Shown piece after piece: positions 6,736-13,767 of a stretch of DNA of 19,811 nt; positions within the stretch are counted from its first letter, which is position 1; every line of letters starts with the position of its first letter. The stretch is from JAMCRM01 sp041685075 (GTDB taxonomy: Bacteria > Acidobacteriota > Terriglobia > Bryobacterales > Bryobacteraceae). The notes under the pieces are model-generated. The model was not told the origin of the DNA. It ran no database searches and worked only from the letters and a program-made list of their open reading frames with translations. The position numbers and the translations under genes are program-made. The DNA is taken from the NCBI GenBank assembly GCA_041685075.1, contig JAWLGN010000075.1, positions 1 to 19,811 of the forward strand, read 5' to 3'.

Positions 6736-7980
6736 GTGAGCGAAATTATCGACAACAGAGCGCGCCGCATCCGCACCCTGAAGGAGATCATCCGGCACCT
6801 GCACGCCGGGCAGCCGCCCGAGGAGGTGAAGGACCGCCTGCGCCAGGTGGTCCAAGAGACCGATTACTCGGAGATCGTGGCCATGGAGCAGGAACTCATG
6901 GCTGAAGGCATGCCCGTCGAGGAGGTGCAGTCGATGTGCGACCTGCACTCCCAGGTCACCCGCGAGGTGCTGGTGCCGCCCCCCGCCGCGCCGGTTCCGC
7001 CGGGCCATCCTGTGGACACCTTCCGCCGGGAAAACCAGGCGCTGGGCGGCGTCGTGCTGAAAATGCGGCGCGCCATGGCGCGGCTCGATGGCCTTCCGGA
7101 CGATGCTCCCGCGCCCGACGACCTGATGTTCGAGTGGCGCCAGGCCTTCAACGAGTTGATGGACATTGAAAAGCACTACCAGCGCAAGGAGCACACCTTC
7201 TTCTCGGCGATGGAGCGCCACGGCATCACCGGGCCGTCGAAAGTCATGTGGGGCAAGGACGACGAAGTGCGCGGGTTGCTGAAGGAACTGGCCCGCGCGC
7301 TGGGCCAGCGCGATGCCACGGCCGGCGAGTGGAAGCTGGTGGCCGTTACTGTAGCGGATGCCGCGCTGTCCGCCGTCGAAGAGATGATCTACAAGGAGGA
7401 GAACATCCTTCTGCCCATGTGCCAGGACGCCTTTACGGAAGAGGACTGGGCGGAGATCTGGGCCGCCTCCCCGCGCTACGGCTGGTGCCTGGTGGAGCCC
7501 GCCGAGGGCTATCGGCCCGCGGCAACCCAGACGCCGGCGCTGCCGAGCGGCGCCATCATGCTGCCCACCGGCAATCTCACTCTCGAGCAGCTTACCGCCC
7601 TGTTTTCGACCCTGCCCCTGGACCTCACCTTCGTCGACGCCGACGACCGCGTGCGCTTTTTCTCCGAAGGTCCCCAGCGCATTTTCGCGCGCAGCCGCGC
7701 CGTCATCGGGCGCAAGGTGCAGCATTGCCATCCGCCGCGCAGTGTAGGAGTGGTGGATCGGATTCTCTCGGATTTCCGCGAAGGCCGGCAGAACGTGGCG
7801 GAGTTCTGGATCCAGTTCCAGAACCGCTTCGTGCACATCCGCTACTTCGCCGTCCGCGATGCCGCGGGCGAGTACCTGGGCACCCTGGAAGTCACCCAGG
7901 ACCTCACCCGGCTGCGCGAACTGGAGGGCGAACGCCGCCTGCTCGAGTACGACGCGCCGCCGGCAGGAGTCACCGCATGA
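6736..7980 (+). CDS. DUF438 / hemerythrin / PAS protein
   Basis: This 414-aa cytoplasmic protein has three parts. Residues ~5-78 are DUF438 (LKEIIRHLHAGQPPEEVKDR). Residues ~88-235 are a hemerythrin-like four-helix bundle with His91 in GHPVDTF, HYQRKEHTFF at 147-156, VMWGKDDEVR at 170-179 and KEENILLPM at 220-228. Residues ~285-400 are a PAS domain with the family's HCHPPRSV (330-337), VHIRYFAVRD (366-375) and LEVTQDLTRLRELEGERRLL (384-403). Such proteins probably sense or bind oxygen or nitric oxide at a di-iron site, by analogy with hemerythrins. The GTG start has no clear ribosome site; a TGTTAG nine bases upstream could be a -10 of a leaderless message. The stop overlaps the next ATG, so the two are coupled. 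Confidence 0.9.
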   Translation: MSEIIDNRARRIRTLKEIIRHLHAGQPPEEVKDRLRQVVQETDYSEIVAMEQELMAEGMPVEEVQSMCDLHSQVTREVLVPPPAAPVPPGHPVDTFRRENQALGGVVLKMRRAMARLDGLPDDAPAPDDLMFEWRQAFNELMDIEKHYQRKEHTFFSAMERHGITGPSKVMWGKDDEVRGLLKELARALGQRDATAGEWKLVAVTVADAALSAVEEMIYKEENILLPMCQDAFTEEDWAEIWAASPRYGWCLVEPAEGYRPAATQTPALPSGAIMLPTGNLTLEQLTALFSTLPLDLTFVDADDRVRFFSEGPQRIFARSRAVIGRKVQHCHPPRSVGVVDRILSDFREGRQNVAEFWIQFQNRFVHIRYFAVRDAAGEYLGTLEVTQDLTRLRELEGERRLLEYDAPPAGVTA

Positions 7981-8474
7981 GCCTTTCGATTACCCCGGAG
8001 ACCCGGATTTCCGAGCTGCTGGAAGCCTACCCCGGCATCGAGGAGCAACTCATCGCGCGCGTTCCGCGGCTGGCGAAGCTGCGCAACCCGGTGCTGCGCG
8101 AAACCGTGGCCCGTGTCGCCACCATCGAGCGGGCGGCCCACATGGGCGGTCTTGCCACCCGCGACCTGGTTCTCGACCTGCGTCGCGCCGCCGGCCAGGA
8201 CAACGAGCCGCTCGTCTCCTCCGATGCTCCCGCATGGCTCGACCCCGCGCGTGTGCGCCTCGAAATCGACGCCGATGCCATGCTGGCCACAGGCGAGCAT
8301 CCCGTGGGCAAGGTGCGGCAGTCCATGGCGAATCTGGAAAGCGGCGAAATCCTGCGGCTCACCAGTTCGTTCCGCCCGATGCCGCTGATCGACCTGATGC
8401 AGAAGGGCGGCGCCCAGGTCTACAGCGCGGAGACCGAACCCGGCCGTTTTGCCACCTGGTTCTGCCGCCCGTGA
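7977..8474 (+). CDS. DUF1858-DUF2249 protein
   Basis: This 165-aa protein has an N-terminal DUF1858/ScdA_N-like domain (residues ~3-65: SITPETRISELLEAYPGIEEQLI), which in relatives carries a short helical fold. A DUF2249 domain follows (~93-163: RLEIDADAML, then SGEILRLTSSF and LIDLMQKGGAQVYSAE), similar to TusA/SirA-like folds. It overlaps the DUF438 gene by 4 nt (ATGA), and the same pairing of domains is common in bacteria that handle nitric oxide or low oxygen. The classic conserved Cys of TusA proteins is not visible in the DUF2249 part, so sulphur transfer is not implied. The exact role is unknown. Confidence 0.8.
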   Translation: MSLSITPETRISELLEAYPGIEEQLIARVPRLAKLRNPVLRETVARVATIERAAHMGGLATRDLVLDLRRAAGQDNEPLVSSDAPAWLDPARVRLEIDADAMLATGEHPVGKVRQSMANLESGEILRLTSSFRPMPLIDLMQKGGAQVYSAETEPGRFATWFCRP

Positions 8475-8483
8475 CAGGCGTGC

Positions 8484-9968
8484 CTATTGCGGCGCGCGTT
8501 CGCCCGCTCGGAAGGGGCTGGCCGGAAGCCCGGCGCCGTTCACCAGGTTGCATACCGGGTTGTTGGCCCAGCCGTAACGCACCGATACCGGCCGCGGGAC
8601 CTTGGGGCTGGTGAGCACCACGGTCTGGCCCTCGATACGCGCCTGCGCCGGTTGATAGACGCCGTCATCGCCGGCCACTTGGAAGCCGGCCACGTCGCCG
8701 CTTTTGGCCCGCAGCCCGTCCGCATGGTCGAACCACACGTGTATCAGGCCGCCTTCATAGGAGAGCTGGCGAAAGATCGGCCCGCTCCATTCGATGGCCT
8801 CACCGTAGGCCACGCGGCGCGCCGCCAGGGCCAGGCGCCGCCCGACTTCCTGCTTGTTCCTGGGGTGAATGTCCTTCGCTTCCCCAATATCGATGGCCAC
8901 CGCCATGCCGGTATTGCGCAACGACAGGGCGCTTGTTTGCGACTCCCGCAGCACCGGCCACAAGGCGTCGGTCTCGTAATTGGCGAGTTGCACGAAGAGG
9001 AAGGGGAAGTCGCCGATGCCCCAGGCCTGCCGCCAATCCTCAATCATGGCGCGGAACAGGCGGCGGTAGTTATAAGCCTCGGCCGCGCCGGCGTTGGACT
9101 CGCCCTGGTACCAGATTGCGCCCCGGATGGCGTAGGGCGTGAGCGGGGCAATCATGGCGTTGTAGAGGCCCCCCGGAGTGCCCTGGTGGCCCGGTCCCGC
9201 CGGCGGCCGCGGCCTGGCGGCGCCCGAGTCCGGCTTCCACTCCGCCAGTTGCTTTTCGTAGCGCGCTTGTGCGGCAGGGTAGCGCTCCAGCACCTGCTGC
9301 CAGCGGTCGAGATAGGGCTTGAGCAGCGGATCGGCTTCGAGCGCCGCGCGGCTGGTCCAGGCCTGCGCGGCGGTCCCGCCCCAGGAGGAGTGGATCAGCC
9401 CCACCGGCACGCGGCGCGTCCGCTCGATCTCGCGCGCGAAAAAGTAGCCCACGGCCGAGAAGTCCTTCACGGACTCGGGGCCGCAGATCTTCCACGCGCC
9501 CACGACGTCGTCGCGCGGCGTATCGGAGACGGCCCGCTCCACCTGGAACAGCCGGATCGATGGGTTGGCGGCACGGGCGATCTCTTCTTCGGCGTTGTTG
9601 GACCGCGCCACCGTCCAGGCCATGTTGGACTGCCCGGAACCCACCCAGACCTCCCCGACCAGCACGTCCCGGATGGTGAGGGTATTGCTGCCCCGGATGG
9701 TCATCTCGCCGCGGCCGCCGGCCTCCATGGGTTTCAGCCACACCGCCCAGCGGCCGTCCTGTCCGGCCAGTGTCGCGGTCTTCTGACCTTGGAATGAAAC
9801 CTCGACGGCTTCGCCGGGATCGGCGGTTCCCCAGATCCTGACGGGCATGCCTTGCTGGAGCAGCATGTGGTCCGAGATCAAGGCGGGCAGCCGGATCTCG
9901 GCCTGAAGGGCGCCTGCCAGCACGATGCTGAGCAGGGCGGTTTTGAACAGACGGGCGCTGATGAGCAT
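8484..9968 (-). CDS. Sialate O-acetylesterase, secreted
   Basis: This 494-aa protein has a signal peptide (about residues 1-23, ending LQAE). It belongs to the SGNH/SASA carbohydrate esterases that remove acetyl groups from sialic acid or xylan-type sugars outside the cytoplasm. The nucleophile Ser114 is in VWVGSGQSNM, the oxyanion Gly/Asn region is around GLIHSSWGGT and IWYQGESNA, and the catalytic Asp366/His368 are in DIHP. An early beta-domain (LPALISDHMLLQQGMPVRIWG) is typical of the family and the length is normal. ATG 9968 lies within an inverted repeat. It ends nine bases from the convergent DUF2249 gene. The neighbouring CBS gene is 50 nt upstream on the same strand; a functional link is not evident. 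Confidence 0.93.
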   Translation of the reverse strand: MLISARLFKTALLSIVLAGALQAEIRLPALISDHMLLQQGMPVRIWGTADPGEAVEVSFQGQKTATLAGQDGRWAVWLKPMEAGGRGEMTIRGSNTLTIRDVLVGEVWVGSGQSNMAWTVARSNNAEEEIARAANPSIRLFQVERAVSDTPRDDVVGAWKICGPESVKDFSAVGYFFAREIERTRRVPVGLIHSSWGGTAAQAWTSRAALEADPLLKPYLDRWQQVLERYPAAQARYEKQLAEWKPDSGAARPRPPAGPGHQGTPGGLYNAMIAPLTPYAIRGAIWYQGESNAGAAEAYNYRRLFRAMIEDWRQAWGIGDFPFLFVQLANYETDALWPVLRESQTSALSLRNTGMAVAIDIGEAKDIHPRNKQEVGRRLALAARRVAYGEAIEWSGPIFRQLSYEGGLIHVWFDHADGLRAKSGDVAGFQVAGDDGVYQPAQARIEGQTVVLTSPKVPRPVSVRYGWANNPVCNLVNGAGLPASPFRAGERAPQ

Positions 9969-9976
9969 AGCTCATC
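9960..9976. repeat. Inverted repeat over the esterase start codon
   Basis: GATGAGC and GCTCATC form perfect 7-base arms around a 3-base centre. On the minus strand the esterase ATG (9968-9966) begins in the loop, so a hairpin in the message would hold the start region, or the dyad could be a protein site. No ribosome site is visible just upstream, which makes the start context unusual. Confidence 0.45.
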
Positions 9977-10018
9977 ATGATAACGCCCACAACCGCCGTT
10001 CGAGCCGGACCTTTTCGC

Positions 10019-10450
10019 TCAGGCGGCGCGCTTGGAGATTTCCTGCACCACTTCGGCGGTCTTATCCGGTGAGCCGCCCCGCAGCGCGATATCCGCCTGG
10101 GAGATCATCCCCACCAGCCGCCGCTCGCCGTCCACCACCGGAATGCGCCGCACCTGGTTGCTTTCCATGGTGGCGATCACGCGAACCAGGTCGTCATCCG
10201 GCCGGCAGGTAAGCGGGTCCGGCGTCATGATGTCCCCTACGGTGGCGCCCGACGGGTCGCGCTCTTCGGCCACCACGGAAATGGCGATGTCCCGGTCCGT
10301 GACGATCCCCACCAGCCGCTTGGTCTTGCGGTCTTCGGTCACCGGTATGCTGCCGACATCATGGTCCCGCATCAGCCGGGCCGCCATGGAGGCCGGATCG
10401 GTCGGGATACAGAGAGCGGGATCCCTGGTCATGACGTCTCTGCATTTCAT
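10019..10450 (-). CDS. CBS-domain pair protein
   Basis: This 143-aa soluble protein consists almost entirely of two CBS repeats. The first begins CRDVMTRDPALCIPTD and includes VGSIPVTED and RLVGIVTDRDIAI. The second begins VGDIMTPDPLTC and includes VRRIPVVDGERRLVGMISQADIAL. Stand-alone CBS pairs bind adenine nucleotides and regulate partners, often transporters or enzymes. The start is well supported by GGAGGGG six to seven bases before the ATG. A TGTAAT preceded by TG upstream of this could be a -10. It lies between the DUF421 gene and the esterase gene on the same strand. Its partner is not identified. Confidence 0.92.
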   Translation of the reverse strand: MKCRDVMTRDPALCIPTDPASMAARLMRDHDVGSIPVTEDRKTKRLVGIVTDRDIAISVVAEERDPSGATVGDIMTPDPLTCRPDDDLVRVIATMESNQVRRIPVVDGERRLVGMISQADIALRGGSPDKTAEVVQEISKRAA

Positions 10451-10529
10451 AACATTCCCCTCCGCCTGCCTTTATTACAGCACCACGCTACCCGGCGCCC
10501 TATCGTGAAACGCACATTCGGCTACTATT

Positions 10530-10547
10530 CCGTGACCTCCCACACGG
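10530..10547 (-). terminator. Weak hairpin after the DUF421 gene
   Basis: CCGTG and CACGG form a 5-bp stem with an 8-base loop starting 5 bases after the DUF421 stop codon on the minus strand. There is no run of T after it, so it is at best a weak or factor-assisted terminator. Confidence 0.22.
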
Positions 10548-10552
10548 CCTCT

Positions 10553-10993
10553 TCATCGCGGGATGATACTGATCCCGCCGCTTGGCTCGAGTACCGCGTA
10601 CTTGATCTGCTCCATGCGCTCCAGGCCTTGCAGTCGCCGCGCCGCCTCCAGGATATCGGACTGGTCGATGCGTGCCGCTTTCATGCGCTCTTCCAGCGGA
10701 ACGCCATTGTTCACCACCAGGATCGGCTGGCCGTCCATAACCCGTTCGAAATGGGGAAAGCGTTCTTTAACGATCGACAACAGAATATCCAGGCCGATCA
10801 AAGTAGTAATCAACAGAAAGGCATTTGTCATAGAGAAGTCATCTCCCAATAAGGCCTGCTGCGTAGTTTCGGCTATGATCAGCAGCAGAACGAAATCAAA
10901 GGGCGTGGTTTCGGAAAGGGTGCGTTTGCCGGCCACCCGGAACAGGGCCCACACGATGAAATAAACCACTGCGCCCCGCAATACGGAATCCAT
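10553..10993 (-). CDS. DUF421 (YetF-like) membrane protein
   Basis: This 146-aa protein has hydrophobic helices near residues 5-20, 33-48 and 57-75, with the family signature FRVAGKRTLSETTPFDFVLLLIIAE broken over residues 18-42. A small cytoplasmic DUF421 domain follows (GQPILVVNNGVPLEERMKAARI, then a helix and KYAVLEPSGGISIIPR). In Bacillus the YetF family sits in the membrane and is linked to spore and stress biology, but the molecular role is unknown. A strong AGGAGG at about 11001-11006 gives a clear start, 15 bases after the stop of the upstream gene. Its base composition is visibly less GC-rich than most of the window. Confidence 0.9.
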   Translation of the reverse strand: MDSVLRGAVVYFIVWALFRVAGKRTLSETTPFDFVLLLIIAETTQQALLGDDFSMTNAFLLITTLIGLDILLSIVKERFPHFERVMDGQPILVVNNGVPLEERMKAARIDQSDILEAARRLQGLERMEQIKYAVLEPSGGISIIPR

Positions 10994-11008
10994 CTCTGTC
11001 CTCCTGGT

Positions 11009-11509
11009 CTACGGCCAGATGAACTGGCGAAAGGCGACTTCGCCCGCGGATACGGCACCCATTCTGGCACCGACGATCCCGAACGTGCCTCTTCCCGCAC
11101 GCAAGTGAAACACCACCGTTACCGGCGCGTTCCGGTTCGCGCGGAAAGTCCAGGTGACCCGGTCGCCTTTACTGGCCGCGGAATCGGGAGCCGGAGTTAT
11201 CGAGGTGATCTCAAACTTACGTACATAATCCAGCCCGAGCCATACGCTTACCGAGCCGTTCTGCACGCTCTCGGGGGTGAGGGTGATTTCCAGGCTACTG
11301 GGCCTGTTGGCCCGCTCGAAACGGGAGTACCGCACCCGGATTCCGTCGCCGTGCACAACCGCCTGGTCGAGCAGGCCGGTGCCAAAGACCCCGAGTATGG
11401 CGCCGGCGATGACCAGCAGCATCAACTTCCAGGCGAATCGCTGCACGCGCAGTTCGGCGCGCTCGAACCCGAGGCTCTGGTCCAACTCCAGGTCCCCCAC
11501 GCGCTTCAT
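11009..11509 (-). CDS. Single-pass membrane protein, unknown function
   Basis: This 166-aa protein has a short charged N-terminus (MKRVGDLELDQSLGFERAE), one hydrophobic helix at about 27-47 (KLMLLVIAGAILGVFGTGLL) and an outer domain of alternating strands (SLEITLTPESVQNGSVSVWLG, split here only for reading). I do not recognise the family with certainty. ATG 11509 is chosen because GGGAGAGAG lies just upstream; the frame stays open further upstream but without a better start. It is followed 15 bases later by the DUF421 gene, so the two form an operon and may act together in the membrane. Proteins with this layout are often found beside DUF421 genes, but I cannot prove that here. Confidence 0.72.
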   Translation of the reverse strand: MKRVGDLELDQSLGFERAELRVQRFAWKLMLLVIAGAILGVFGTGLLDQAVVHGDGIRVRYSRFERANRPSSLEITLTPESVQNGSVSVWLGLDYVRKFEITSITPAPDSAASKGDRVTWTFRANRNAPVTVVFHLRAGRGTFGIVGARMGAVSAGEVAFRQFIWP

Positions 11510-11924
11510 GCTTCTCTCTCCCTGCACTCCGGTGTCCTGGAATGCGGATCGCTGGGCGTAGCAGCTCATTTCGGTCGCGATAACCGCTGGCACGCGGCAT
11601 GCATCTATCCACACAGGAGAGCGGGGTTCGGTTCCATGCTGAGAGCAAGGAACGGGAGCGCGGCCGCCCGGTCCGGTGGACGGAAAGGTGGGTTCGGCGA
11701 GTGGTGGTGCCGTTTCGCGCACGATTCCATCACCTGGCCGTTACACGGCCATTACCAATGCCGCATCTGCTATCGCGTCTTCGCGGTGCCCTGGAGCGAG
11801 CCAGGCCAAACTCTCCGCGCGCGTGCCGCCGGTTCGCGTGAAGTCTCGCGTCCGGAAACCGTCATCGCCTCCTGAGGTTCCGGAAGGTTTTCCACGGTAC
11901 TCCCGCCTGCCACAATGAAGGGAG
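11510..11924. other. Intergenic region of about 415 bases with hairpins
   Basis: No convincing gene is seen. It lies between the start of the membrane-protein gene (minus) and the UroD-like gene (plus), so it should hold both promoters. Visible structures are TGGCCGT-TAC-ACGGCCA (11735-11751), CCTGG-N6-CCAGG (11790-11805) and an imperfect pair TCCGGAAACC/GGTTCCGGA (11851-11860 and 11876-11884). A CACAAT at 11911-11916 sits eight bases before ATG 11925 and could be a -10. No tRNA cloverleaf could be folded by eye. Confidence 0.5.
11735..11751. repeat. Perfect inverted repeat in the intergenic region
   Basis: TGGCCGT and ACGGCCA are perfect 7-base arms with a TAC centre. They lie 174 bases before the UroD-like gene and 226 bases before the start of the minus-strand membrane gene. 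It could be an operator or an RNA hairpin; no T-run follows. Confidence 0.4.
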
Positions 11925-13124
11925 ATGACCGGACGGGAACGCATTGCCCTCACCATGCGCCACCGAGCACCCGATCGCGTGCCGGTGATGTGCCAGCTTT
12001 CCATCGGGCACTACAACCTGAACGGCGGCTACCCGCCCCAAGAGATCTGGTACGAAACCGAAGCCTTCGCCGACGCCGCCGTCCAGTGCGCGCGCCGATA
12101 CGCTTTCGACGGCATTCTCGTGGTGCTCGCCGGGCGGCCGCCCAACTACCTCGATAACGTCCTCTCGCTCGACAGCGATGATGAGGGCCAGCACCTCACC
12201 TGGCGGAACGGCGACCGCACCTTCCTCCCCTGGGACGATATGCCCCACCACTACCCCGCCGACGCCTCCCGCCCCACCCGCGCCTGCGTCGATAACTTCG
12301 ATCCGGACCGCGACATCTCCGGCATCGACGGCTACCTGGGCTACGTCTGGAACGTGCTCTATCACATCCAGGAAGTGCCCGGAAAACCCGATGGAGGGCC
12401 GCTTCGCACCAACGGCATTCCGGACTATCTCTTCCGCGCCTTCGACCTGGTGAAGGCGCGCGCCGGCCAGGACCTCTCCATTCATGGCTCGGCCTACTCG
12501 CCGCTCACCCACTTCTTCGAACTCTTCGGTTACGAGGCGGCGCTCACCGGCTTTATCTCCGACCCCTCCCGCGCCCACGCCGTTCTCGACCGCCTCACCG
12601 AAGGCGTCATCGCCTGGTGCCTGGCGCTGGCCGCCCGCGGCGCCGATGCCATCGACCTCTCCTCCGCCTTCGTGGCCGCTCCGTTCCTTTCCCGCGGCAT
12701 GTACCGCGAGTTTGTGGTGCCCTACGAGCGCCGCGTGAACCAGGCAGTGCGCGCCGCCGGCTGCGTGATCTACACCCACACCTGCGGCCGCATCGGCGAC
12801 CGCCTCGACCTGATGGAGCAGACCGCCACCCAGGGCATCGACACGCTCGATCCGCCGCCCCTCGGCAACTGCGACCTCGCCGCCGCCAAGCGCGATTTCG
12901 GCGACCGCCTGTTTTTCAAAGGCAACATGAACTCCGTCGAGCTGCTGCGGTACACGTCCCGCGAAGGGGTGATCGCCGAAGCCACCCGCCCACTCCTCAT
13001 CGGCAAGCCCGGCGCCGGCTATATTCTCAGTACCGCCTGTTCGGTGGCACCGCGCGTGGAGCCCTGGAAGCTCGAACTGCTGGTCCCCCTGGCCGAGCAA
13101 CTGGGTCGCTATGCCGAGGGGTAA
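11925..13124 (+). CDS. UroD-superfamily methyltransferase-like protein
   Basis: This 399-aa protein has the uroporphyrinogen decarboxylase fold, starting with the family's MTGRERIALTMRHRAPDRVP. It resembles the cobamide-dependent methyltransferases (MtaA/CmuA-type) more than true HemE. A possible zinc site is His285-x-Cys287 in YTHTCGR plus Cys372 in STACSVAP, and FKGNMNSVEL at 331-340 matches the 'GN.N' loop of that group. No corrinoid protein gene lies beside it, so its substrate is unknown. ATG 11925 directly follows AAGGGAG, too close for a normal ribosome site; a leaderless message from CACAAT (11911-11916) is possible. The nitroreductase-like gene starts 12 bases after its stop. Confidence 0.85.
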   Translation: MTGRERIALTMRHRAPDRVPVMCQLSIGHYNLNGGYPPQEIWYETEAFADAAVQCARRYAFDGILVVLAGRPPNYLDNVLSLDSDDEGQHLTWRNGDRTFLPWDDMPHHYPADASRPTRACVDNFDPDRDISGIDGYLGYVWNVLYHIQEVPGKPDGGPLRTNGIPDYLFRAFDLVKARAGQDLSIHGSAYSPLTHFFELFGYEAALTGFISDPSRAHAVLDRLTEGVIAWCLALAARGADAIDLSSAFVAAPFLSRGMYREFVVPYERRVNQAVRAAGCVIYTHTCGRIGDRLDLMEQTATQGIDTLDPPPLGNCDLAAAKRDFGDRLFFKGNMNSVELLRYTSREGVIAEATRPLLIGKPGAGYILSTACSVAPRVEPWKLELLVPLAEQLGRYAEG

Positions 13125-13136
13125 ACTGGTCTTGCC

Positions 13137-13757
13137 ATGATTCGAGTGCCACTCTGCGCCGCTCTGCTGGCCGTGCCCATGCTGGCGGACGGCCCTATTC
13201 CGCTTCCAAAGCCCCGCACCCAAGGCGGCGTTCCTCTCATGCAGGCGCTCAAGGCCCGCAAGTCCTCCCGGGAGTTCAGCCCGGAAAAACTTTCCCCGCA
13301 GGTACTCTCGGACCTGCTATGGGCGGCCTGGGGCGTCAACCGGCCGGACGGCCACCGCACCGCTCCCAGTGCCCACAACCGCCGCGAGATCGAGCTGTAC
13401 GTGGCGCTGCCCGAGGGCGCTTTCCGCTACGACGCCGACGCGCACCGGCTCGATCCGGTCACCCCAAAGGACCTGCGCGCCGTGACTGGCACCCAGGATT
13501 TTGTGGGGAGCGCGCCGGTGAACCTGGTCTACGTGGCCGATCTCAGCCTCACCGCGGCCGGCTCACCGGAGGAAAAGCTCGTATTCTCCTCGATTACCGC
13601 GGGCGCCATCGCCCAGAACGTTCACCTGTTCTGCGCTTCCGAGGGCCTGGCGACCGTGGTGCGGGGGTCCATCGATCACGCCGCGCTGGCCAAGGCGCTC
13701 CGGCTCTCGGGCGAGCGGCGCATCCTGCTGGCGCAGACCGTGGGCCGGCCCAGGTAG
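13137..13757 (+). CDS. Exported nitroreductase-fold flavoprotein (SagB-like)
   Basis: This 206-aa protein has a likely signal peptide (residues 1-17, ending PMLADG). A nitroreductase domain of the SagB/ThcOx type follows: MQALKARKSSREFSPEKLS around residues 35-53, LSDLLWAAWGVNRPDG (57-72), then APSAHNRREIELYVALPEG and, near the end, SSITAGAIAQNVHLFCASEGLA. Such enzymes bind FMN and oxidise or reduce small molecules or peptides. No peptide-maturation genes are nearby, so this is probably one of the stand-alone exported forms common in environmental bacteria. ATG 13137 has no good ribosome site, but TAAACT at 13122-13127 nine bases upstream could be a -10 of a leaderless message. Confidence 0.88.
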   Translation: MIRVPLCAALLAVPMLADGPIPLPKPRTQGGVPLMQALKARKSSREFSPEKLSPQVLSDLLWAAWGVNRPDGHRTAPSAHNRREIELYVALPEGAFRYDADAHRLDPVTPKDLRAVTGTQDFVGSAPVNLVYVADLSLTAAGSPEEKLVFSSITAGAIAQNVHLFCASEGLATVVRGSIDHAALAKALRLSGERRILLAQTVGRPR

Positions 13758-13767
13758 CGGCGCCGCT
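13756..13767. repeat. Palindrome between convergent stop codons
   Basis: AGCGGCGCCGCT is a perfect 12-base palindrome filling the 9-base gap between the nitroreductase gene and the DRG GTPase gene, touching both stop codons. As RNA it would make only a short stem, so a bidirectional terminator is possible but weak. Confidence 0.35.

Noticed and set aside
5273..8300. Long minus-strand open frames opposite the isomerase and DUF438 genes
   Set aside because: They are GC-driven shadows; the plus strand has clear family motifs and coupled starts.
11741..12004. Minus-strand peptide with GFRTRDF, a sequence style that can come from antisense tRNA
   Set aside because: I looked for a tRNA on the plus strand, but no T-arm, anticodon arm or acceptor pairing could be formed.
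11925..13124. Calling the gene hemE
   Set aside because: The His-x-Cys and later Cys pattern fits the methyltransferase branch, and no haem genes are nearby.
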